A DNA stretch of 8,707 nucleotides. It comes from an uncultured Clostridia bacterium. Lineage in GTDB: Bacteria > Bacillota > Clostridia > Oscillospirales > UMGS1783. Below are positions 1 through 5,475 of this stretch, one piece after another. How positions within the stretch are numbered: position 1 is the stretch's first letter; each line of letters begins with the position of its first letter. The stretch spans positions 1 through 8,707 of the forward strand of contig CALBKB010000076.1 in assembly GCA_937892635.1 (NCBI GenBank), written 5' to 3'. The translations under genes and the position numbers were made by a program. The notes under the pieces are model-generated. The model was not told where the DNA came from and ran no database searches. It saw only the letters and a program-made list of their open reading frames with translations.

Positions 1-287
1 TGTACGAGGGCGAGATCAATATGGTTATTCATGCCGGTGGCGGTCATGCCGAGGTCAAGGTGGATGAACAAGCCATTGAGATTATTTTGGAGGACAAGGG
101 GCCGGGTATCGCCGATATTGACATGGCAATGCAGGCAGGGTTTTCTACTGCCTCCGACAGCATACGTTCGCTTGGTTTCGGTGCCGGTATGGGGTTGCCG
201 AACATGAAACGATATACCGATCATATGGAGATTCAATCCGAGGTAGGGAAGGGAACGCGTATTTTGATGCGTGTCAACCTGGAATAA
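1..287 (+). CDS. RsbW-like HATPase (anti-sigma-factor-type) protein, 5' truncated by window edge
   Basis: Only the last 94 codons are visible; the reading frame is open from base 3 to the TAA at 285-287, so the true start lies upstream. The fragment carries the GHKL ATP-binding core of the anti-sigma regulatory factor/serine kinase family. It has an N-box (YEGEINMVIHA), a G1 box with the D-x-G-x-G pattern (EDKGPGI) and a glycine-rich G2 box (GFGAGMGLPNMKR). The end resembles the HATPase carboxy terminus (SEVGKGTRILMRV). By family, such proteins bind ATP and phosphorylate or sequester a regulatory partner in the cytoplasm. It lies 30 nt upstream of the HydS-like gene on the same strand, so co-transcription is likely. 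I infer a role in hydrogen or redox signalling from context only; the partner and target are unknown. Confidence 0.85.
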   Translation, partial: YEGEINMVIHAGGGHAEVKVDEQAIEIILEDKGPGIADIDMAMQAGFSTASDSIRSLGFGAGMGLPNMKRYTDHMEIQSEVGKGTRILMRVNLE

Positions 288-317
288 CCTCAATTTGGAA
301 CAGGTAGGTATTCACTG

Positions 318-1610
318 ATGCATACATATGAGCATTCTGTGTTTCTGGACGCACATAAGTGCACCGGCTGCACCACCTGCCTGCGGCACTGTCCCACTGA
401 AGCCATCCGTATCCGTGATGGACGGGCGGTTATTCATGAGGGGCGCTGCATTGATTGCGGCGAGTGTATCCGCACCTGCCCACAAAAGGCAAAAAAGGCG
501 GTATGCAGTAAACTGGACGCTATGGACGGATTCCGATGGAAGATCGCGTTGCCTGCGCCCAGTCTTTACGGACAGTTTGATAATCTCGACGATGTCGATT
601 ATGTTTTAAACGGGTTGCTTCGTATCGGATTTGATGATGTTTATGAAGTATCCCAAGCAGCGGAAATGGTTTCCGCCTATACCCGATTATATCTCAATAC
701 TGAGGGTGTAAAAAAACCGGTTATCAGTTCGGCTTGCCCTGTGGTTGTTCGACTGATTTCCTTGCGATTTCCGTCCTTGCAGGATAATGTCTTGCACATG
801 CTTCCTCCCATGGAAATGGCAGCTAAGCTGGCGCGGGAAAAGGCCATCAAGGAGCATCCTGAGTTAAAGCCCGAAGAAATCGGTGTGTGTTTTATTTCTC
901 CTTGTCCGGCTAAGGCCAGTTACGTAAAAAACGGCTTTGCCGGTTACAAGAGTCAGGTTGATGCGGTGGTTTCGATTAGTGATATTTATTTTCAGCTGAT
1001 CAATGAAATGAAATACACCGACCGACTTGACAACTTATCGGCCTCCGGCATGATGGGCATTGGATGGGCTTCCTCCGGCGGGGAATCGACGGCGCTGTTT
1101 AATGACAATTATTTAGCGGCGGACGGCATTGAGAATGTGATCCGTATTCTTGATCAGATTGAAAACGGAAACATTCCCCAATTGGAGTTTGTGGAACTCA
1201 ATGCCTGCACAAGCGGTTGCGTTGGCGGTGTACTCACGGTGCAAAATCCGTTTATTGCCAAGGCGCGACTGCAAAGCTTGCGGCGATTTTTACCGGTATC
1301 CTGCAATTTTCTGCCTCCTGAGCAGCAATATATTCCGGAAGAGTATTTTTACAATGAAATTCCCGAGTATCAGCCTATTACACAGTTGAGTGATAACATG
1401 GCCAAATCCATGCGGATGCTGGCCGATATCCAGTCGCTGAGAAATCAGTTGCCGGGTCTTGATTGCGGCTCCTGTGGAGCGCCCACCTGCCGTGCTTTTG
1501 CGGAAGACATCGTAAAAGGAACGGCAAAAATGAGTGATTGTGTGCTGACTATGCGCGAGAAATTGCAACACTATCTGGCGCAAAAGGAGGAAAATCATGA
1601 CGGTGAATGA
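318..1610 (+). CDS. HydS-like putative sensory [FeFe] hydrogenase, without PAS domain
   Basis: 430 residues, cytoplasmic. A two-cluster ferredoxin domain comes first (C15, C18, C21, C25 and C44, C47, C50, C54). The hydrogenase large-subunit domain spans roughly residues 75-325, and an Fe-S domain ends the protein (C383, C386, C391, C408). All four expected H-cluster ligands are present: C140 in SSACP, C196 in SPCPAK, and C297 and C301 in NACTSGC. K199, equivalent to the lysine contacting the bridging dithiolate, is also kept. The proton-relay cysteine before C140 is alanine (A139), and the methionines of MPC and EVMAC are Ser and Asn. These changes are known from slow, putatively sensory group C enzymes such as Thermotoga HydS. 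Unlike those, this protein stops about 20 residues after the Fe-S domain, with no PAS module. The ATG follows an AGGTAGG element and the gene overlaps the next one by 14 nt. I infer H2 or redox sensing rather than bulk catalysis. Confidence 0.88.
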   Translation: MHTYEHSVFLDAHKCTGCTTCLRHCPTEAIRIRDGRAVIHEGRCIDCGECIRTCPQKAKKAVCSKLDAMDGFRWKIALPAPSLYGQFDNLDDVDYVLNGLLRIGFDDVYEVSQAAEMVSAYTRLYLNTEGVKKPVISSACPVVVRLISLRFPSLQDNVLHMLPPMEMAAKLAREKAIKEHPELKPEEIGVCFISPCPAKASYVKNGFAGYKSQVDAVVSISDIYFQLINEMKYTDRLDNLSASGMMGIGWASSGGESTALFNDNYLAADGIENVIRILDQIENGNIPQLEFVELNACTSGCVGGVLTVQNPFIAKARLQSLRRFLPVSCNFLPPEQQYIPEEYFYNEIPEYQPITQLSDNMAKSMRMLADIQSLRNQLPGLDCGSCGAPTCRAFAEDIVKGTAKMSDCVLTMREKLQHYLAQKEENHDGE

Positions 1611-1923
1611 ATTGATAGGTAGGGCTCAGCTCAAGGCGGTATGTTTACCCGACGGTGAGCGAGAGGTTTGCGGTGTCTACATAGGCGATCTGCTTAGTTG
1701 GGTCATGGGGCGCGCGCAGGCTGACCAGGCCTGGATCACCATCATGTCGAATACCAACATTTTGGCCGTGGCCACCTTGGCCGACACCTCTTGCATTATT
1801 CTTGCCGAAGGCGTTATGCCTGATGAAGGCGTTGCTGAATTGGCGCAGAGCAAGGGCATCAATCTGCTTGTCAGCGAGCAAAGTGCGTATCAAACGGCAC
1901 TTATGCTGGCTAACGTGATATGA
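1597..1923 (+). CDS. DRTGG domain-containing protein
   Basis: 108 residues, a single small cytoplasmic domain matching the stand-alone DRTGG family found beside clostridial hydrogenase genes. The recognisable core is the segment VYIGDLLSWVMGRA (about residues 27-40), followed by ITIMSNTNILAVATLADTSC and IILAEGVMPDEGV. The domain is named after a motif of phosphotransacetylase-like and CBS-associated proteins and has no firmly established biochemical role; ligand binding is a reasonable guess. No transmembrane segment or signal peptide is visible. The ATG at 1597 sits just after a strong AAAGGAGG ribosome binding site inside the end of the upstream gene. The stop codon overlaps the ATG of the PHP gene (ATGA), so the three genes are probably translationally coupled. 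Confidence 0.85.
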   Translation: MTVNELIGRAQLKAVCLPDGEREVCGVYIGDLLSWVMGRAQADQAWITIMSNTNILAVATLADTSCIILAEGVMPDEGVAELAQSKGINLLVSEQSAYQTALMLANVI

Positions 1924-2654
1924 ACTGCTATTATTACGATCTGCATATTCATTCCTGTCTTTCTCCGTGTGGGGACAACGACAACACGCCCAACAACATA
2001 GTTGGCATGGGGGTATTGAACGGGTTGCAGATCATGGCGTTGACCGACCACAACTCATGCCGCAACTGCCCCGCTTTTTTTAAGGCGGCACGCAAGCAGG
2101 GTATTATCCCCGTGCCGGGCATGGAATTGACCACGGCTGAGGATATACACATGGTTTGTTTGTTTCCGACACTGGAATCGGCCATGGCTTTTGATGAGCA
2201 GATCAGCCATCGTTTGATTCGCATAGAAAATCGTCCCGATATCTTCGGTGAACAATTGATTATGGATGAAAACGATGAGATTATTGGCACCGAGCCATAT
2301 TTGCTCAGTAACGCGACTACCGTTTCGGTGGAGGAAAGTGTTGGGTTGGTTGAGCATTTTGGCGGCGTTTGCTATCCGGCGCATATTGACCGAGAGGCCA
2401 ACGGCATTATTTCGGTTTTGGGTGCGTTGCCGCCTGTGCCTGAATTCACTTGCGTGGAATTACACGATGCGGGTAAGGAATGGCAGTTCCGGGCGCAACA
2501 TCAACTGGACCGATGTGCTGTTGTTATCGGCAGTGATGCGCATTATTTATGGGACATCAACGAGCAGGAGTATTACGTGGAGCTGGATGATGAGCCGTAC
2601 AGCAGTACGCTGGTTCGGCAAAATCTGATTGAATATCTCAGGAGGGGACGATGA
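1920..2654 (+). CDS. PHP-domain metal-dependent phosphoesterase
   Basis: 244 residues covering a complete polymerase-and-histidinol-phosphatase (PHP) fold. The metal ligands are in the expected order: H9 and H11 in DLHIHS, D43-H44 in LTDHNS, E69 in PGMEL, H77, H155 in CYPAHIDR, and D206 and H208 in GSDAH. It should therefore be an active metal-dependent hydrolase, probably of a phosphate ester, but the substrate cannot be read from the sequence. A cysteine-rich stretch near the first motifs (C13, C17, C47, C50) is unusual for a plain phosphoesterase and could be redox-responsive or bind a cluster; that is speculation. The start overlaps the preceding stop as ATGA with no good ribosome binding site of its own, which points to coupling. 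The stop overlaps the ATG of the following HATPase gene in the same way. Confidence 0.88.
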   Translation: MNCYYYDLHIHSCLSPCGDNDNTPNNIVGMGVLNGLQIMALTDHNSCRNCPAFFKAARKQGIIPVPGMELTTAEDIHMVCLFPTLESAMAFDEQISHRLIRIENRPDIFGEQLIMDENDEIIGTEPYLLSNATTVSVEESVGLVEHFGGVCYPAHIDREANGIISVLGALPPVPEFTCVELHDAGKEWQFRAQHQLDRCAVVIGSDAHYLWDINEQEYYVELDDEPYSSTLVRQNLIEYLRRGR

Positions 2655-3211
2655 AGGAATTATCACTGAATATCCTCGATATTGCTGAGAATTCGGTCAA
2701 AGCCAAAGCGACACTGACCGAAATATTGCTTACCCAAACCGATACAACACTTACCATTTGCATCCGAGATGATGGCTGTGGTATGGATGAGGAAACGGTA
2801 CGGCGCGTGACCGATCCTTTTTACACGACGCGCACGACGCGATCGGTGGGGTTGGGGCTGCCGCTTTTGAAACTGGAAGCGGAAATGACAGGCGGTAGCG
2901 TTACTGTGCAATCGCGGGATGCCAGAACATATCCTAGCGATCACGGAACGACCGTTACGGCAGTTTTTAATCATATGCATATTGATTGTCCGCCTTTGGG
3001 CGATGTGGCGGGAACGCTGGTCACGTTGGTTCAAGGGCATCCGGATACCGATTTTCTGTTCCGGCACATCTGCGAGGGAGAGGAAACGGTAGAACTTGAT
3101 ACCCGACAGTTGCGAGAGGTGTTGGGTGATATACCTCTTAACAGTTTTGAGGTGCTACAATGGATTCAAGGTTCACTGACTGAAGCCTACGGGCTTTGGA
3201 AGGCGACCTAA
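2651..3211 (+). CDS. Stand-alone HATPase (GHKL) ATP-binding protein
   Basis: 186 residues beginning directly with the GHKL ATPase fold. There is an N-box with N14 (ILDIAENSVKA), a G1 box DDGCGM (residues 40-45), the F-box-like DPFYTTRTTR and a G2 loop SVGLGLPLLK around residues 65-74. No dimerisation/phosphoacceptor histidine domain, receiver or membrane segment precedes it, so it is not a normal sensor histidine kinase. The carboxy half (about residues 108-186, starting HMHIDCPPLGD) is a family-specific extension of unknown role. Related proteins sit immediately upstream of the thioredoxin-fold and NuoF-like genes in many clostridial hydrogenase clusters. The ATG at 2651 is preceded by GGAGGGG and overlaps the PHP stop codon. 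Function is unproven; ATP-dependent regulation or maturation of the hydrogenase are both possible. Confidence 0.85.
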   Translation: MKELSLNILDIAENSVKAKATLTEILLTQTDTTLTICIRDDGCGMDEETVRRVTDPFYTTRTTRSVGLGLPLLKLEAEMTGGSVTVQSRDARTYPSDHGTTVTAVFNHMHIDCPPLGDVAGTLVTLVQGHPDTDFLFRHICEGEETVELDTRQLREVLGDIPLNSFEVLQWIQGSLTEAYGLWKAT

Positions 3212-3222
3212 AAAAGTATAAT
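3195..3222 (+). promoter_or_regulatory. Candidate internal promoter of the hydrogenase structural genes
   Basis: A perfect TATAAT lies at 3217-3222, at the end of the HATPase gene and 24 nt before the next start codon. The -35 match is weak: TTTGGA at 3195-3200 with a 16-bp spacer, or TTGGAA at 3196-3201 with a 15-bp spacer. Transcription would start near 3229, giving a leader of about 18 nt that holds only the ribosome binding site. Arginine codon use changes at the same boundary, which supports separate, stronger expression downstream. There is no recognisable Rex-type operator in the interval. Confidence 0.5.
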
Positions 3223-3230
3223 TTTTCCAT

Positions 3231-3238
3231 AGAAAGGA
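3231..3238 (+). promoter_or_regulatory. Ribosome binding site fixing the start of the thioredoxin-fold gene at 3247
   Basis: AGAAAGGA ends 8 nt before the ATG at 3247, a normal spacing. The longer open frame begins at 3196, inside the upstream coding region and upstream of the proposed -10 box, and would add 17 residues not expected in the family, which starts MKSLEEL. I therefore choose 3247. Confidence 0.7.
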
Positions 3239-3246
3239 TACATCTT

Positions 3247-3618
3247 ATGAAATCGTTAGAAGAACTCAAAGCCATCAAGGAAAAAATGCAGAACAAGGTT
3301 GCTTTGCGTGAGGGTACCGGCGAGAAGCGTGTTGTTGTCGGTATGGCTACTTGCGGCATTGCAGCCGGCGCCCGTCCGGTATTGTCTGCCTTTGTTGAGC
3401 AGGTAAACGAGCAGGGTTTGGCCGGTCAGATCACCGTAACCCAGACCGGTTGCATCGGTATCTGCCAGTTTGAGCCGGTTGTTGAAGTGTTTGAAGCCGG
3501 TCAGGAAAAGGTCACCTACGTTAAGATGACCGCGGATAAGGTTAGCCGTATTGTTGAGGAGCATCTCAAGGGTGGCAAGCCGGTTGCTGAGTTTACTATT
3601 GGTAATTATAAAGCATAA
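3247..3618 (+). CDS. Thioredoxin-fold (2Fe-2S) ferredoxin-type accessory subunit of the hydrogenase
   Basis: 123 residues, cytoplasmic, related to the thioredoxin-like [2Fe-2S] domain of NuoE and to the amino-terminal domain of HydB. A charged helix (residues 1-29) leads into the fold, followed by the motifs VVVGMATCGIAAGA and TQTGCIGICQFEP. Cluster-type cysteines are C36, C69 and C73. The first of the four cysteines of a NuoE-type site would fall at V31, so only three remain. I recall this three-cysteine pattern as usual for the small protein at this place in clostridial clusters (sometimes called HydD). It lacks the helical bundle of true NuoE/HydC. The 24-nt gap to hydB suggests co-expression and a role as an electron-transfer or assembly partner. 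Codon use is strongly biased, with all four arginines CGT, which implies high expression. Confidence 0.85.
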   Translation: MKSLEELKAIKEKMQNKVALREGTGEKRVVVGMATCGIAAGARPVLSAFVEQVNEQGLAGQITVTQTGCIGICQFEPVVEVFEAGQEKVTYVKMTADKVSRIVEEHLKGGKPVAEFTIGNYKA

Positions 3619-3642
3619 CGAATGAGGAGGAGTTAAACAGTT

Positions 3643-5460
3643 ATGATTCGTGCTCATGTACTGATCTGCGGCGGTACCGGTTGTACCTCCTCGGGCAGCG
3701 TCAAGATTCAGGATGTGTTTGCTAAGGCCATTGAGGCAAACGGGTTGCAGGACGAAGTTAAGGTTGTTCAGACCGGTTGCTTCGGTTTGTGCGCTCTTGG
3801 TCCTGTTGTTATTGTTCATCCCGATGGCACTTTTTATAGCCGCGTCACCCCGGAAGACGTGGAAGAGATCGTTTCTGAGCATCTGCTCAAGGGACGTGTC
3901 GTTGAGCGTTTGGTTTACAACGATACCGGCAGCGATGCGCCTGTTGAGGGTAACGTATCGCTTAGTGATACCGCCTTCTATAAGAGCCAGAACCGTGTCG
4001 TTTTGCGCAACTGCGGCGTAATCAATCCTGAGAGCATTGATGAGTACATTGCTATGGACGGCTATGCCGCTCTGGGTAAGGTTCTTACCGAGATGAAGCC
4101 TCAGGATGTTATTGATGAGATCACCAAGTCGGGTCTGCGTGGTCGCGGCGGCGGTGGTTTCCCGACCGGCCGCAAATGGGCGCTGACCGCCCCCAATCAG
4201 GCGGATCAGAAGTATGTCGTTTGTAACGGCGACGAGGGCGACCCCGGTGCCTTTATGGACCGTTCGGTGTTGGAAGGTGACCCGCATTGTCTGATTGAGG
4301 CTATGGCCATTGCCGGTTATGCCATCGGTGCAACCGAGGGTTATGTGTATGTTCGTGCCGAATATCCGATTGCTGTTGCTCGTTTGCAGCTGGCGATTGA
4401 GCAGGCTCGTGAATATGGCTTGCTGGGCAAGAATATTTTCGGTTCGGGCTTTGATTTTGATTTGTTTATTCGTCTTGGAGCCGGCGCTTTCGTTTGCGGC
4501 GAAGAAACGGCGCTGATGACTTCGATCGAAGGCAAGCGCGGTGAGCCGCGTCCCCGTCCGCCTTATCCTGCTGTTAAGGGTTTGTGGGGCAAGCCGACGG
4601 TTGAAAACAACGTTGAAACCTTTGCCAACGTGCCGCAGATCATTCTGCGCGGCGCCGATTGGTTTGCTTCGATGGGTACTGAGAAATCCAAGGGCACCAA
4701 GGTCTTTGCATTGGGCGGCAAGATCGAGCATACCGGTCTGGTTGAGATCCCGATGGGTACTCCGCTTCGCCATATTATTGACGATATCGGCGGCGGCATC
4801 CCCGGCGGCAAGAAATTCAAGGCGGCTCAGACCGGCGGTCCTTCGGGCGGCTGTATCCCTGCCGAGTTGATTGACACCCCTGTTGACTATGACAACCTGA
4901 CGGCCATCGGTTGCATGATGGGTTCGGGCGGTTTGATCGTCATGGACGAAGACACCTGTATGGTTGACATGGCCAAGTTCTTCTTGGAGTTTACCGTGGA
5001 CGAGTCTTGCGGTAAGTGCACGCCCTGCCGTGTTGGTACCAAGCGCTTGTATGAGAAGCTGGACAAGATCACCAAGGGCAACGGCACGTTAGAAGATATT
5101 GATGAGCTGGAAGAGCTCTGCTATTACATCAAAGAAAACTCCCTGTGCGGTCTCGGCCAGACGGCGCCTAACCCGGTGCTGTCCACCCTCAAATTCTTCC
5201 GCGATGAATATGTAGCTCACGTGGTGGATAAGAAGTGCCCGGCCGGTGTCTGCAAGGACCTGCTGACCTTCGTTATTGACAAGGATAAGTGCATTGGTTG
5301 CGGCATGTGCGCCAGAAACTGCCCGGCAAACACCATCATTAAGACCGATTATGTGGCTCCCGGCCATAAGCTCCCGTCTTATGAGATTGTTGCCGACAAG
5401 TGCGTTAAGTGCAGCGCCTGCATGGATCATTGTAAGTTCAAGGCAATCAGCAAGCAGTAA
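3643..5460 (+). CDS. hydB: NADH-binding flavoprotein subunit HydB (NuoF-like) of [FeFe] hydrogenase
   Basis: 605 residues, the usual length for HydB of NADH-dependent or bifurcating hydrogenases. An amino-terminal thioredoxin-like [2Fe-2S] domain has C9, C14, C46 and C50. The NuoF core follows, with the glycine-rich nucleotide segment GLRGRGGGGFPTGRKW (164-179) and the FMN loop CNGDEGDPGAFMDR (194-207). The core [4Fe-4S] site is C456, C459, C462 and C502. H526, C532 and C537 (in KKCPAGVC) may form an extra metal site like the zinc described for bifurcating HydB. Two [4Fe-4S] clusters end the protein (C550, C553, C556, C560 and C587, C590, C593, C597). The enzyme should oxidise or reduce NAD(H) at FMN and pass electrons to HydA. 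A strong GAGGAGGAG site precedes the ATG; hydA follows after 15 nt. Confidence 0.96.
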   Translation: MIRAHVLICGGTGCTSSGSVKIQDVFAKAIEANGLQDEVKVVQTGCFGLCALGPVVIVHPDGTFYSRVTPEDVEEIVSEHLLKGRVVERLVYNDTGSDAPVEGNVSLSDTAFYKSQNRVVLRNCGVINPESIDEYIAMDGYAALGKVLTEMKPQDVIDEITKSGLRGRGGGGFPTGRKWALTAPNQADQKYVVCNGDEGDPGAFMDRSVLEGDPHCLIEAMAIAGYAIGATEGYVYVRAEYPIAVARLQLAIEQAREYGLLGKNIFGSGFDFDLFIRLGAGAFVCGEETALMTSIEGKRGEPRPRPPYPAVKGLWGKPTVENNVETFANVPQIILRGADWFASMGTEKSKGTKVFALGGKIEHTGLVEIPMGTPLRHIIDDIGGGIPGGKKFKAAQTGGPSGGCIPAELIDTPVDYDNLTAIGCMMGSGGLIVMDEDTCMVDMAKFFLEFTVDESCGKCTPCRVGTKRLYEKLDKITKGNGTLEDIDELEELCYYIKENSLCGLGQTAPNPVLSTLKFFRDEYVAHVVDKKCPAGVCKDLLTFVIDKDKCIGCGMCARNCPANTIIKTDYVAPGHKLPSYEIVADKCVKCSACMDHCKFKAISKQ

Positions 5461-5475
5461 GGAGGAGCAGATTTC

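Noticed and set aside
3196..3246. Upstream ATG at 3196 as the start of the thioredoxin-fold gene
   Set aside because: It lies within the HATPase coding region and upstream of the TATAAT. The ATG at 3247 has a well-placed ribosome binding site and gives the expected family amino terminus.
3180..3246. Rex-type redox operator in front of the structural genes
   Set aside because: No TTGTGAA-N-TTCACAA-like or TTGTTAA-type inverted repeat is present in the interval.
3256..4773. Minus-strand open frame of 505 codons opposite the thioredoxin-fold gene and hydB
   Set aside because: It is a by-product of the biased codons of the plus-strand genes. The translation shows no recognisable domain, is rich in Asn, Thr and Arg, and the opposite strand encodes well-conserved proteins.
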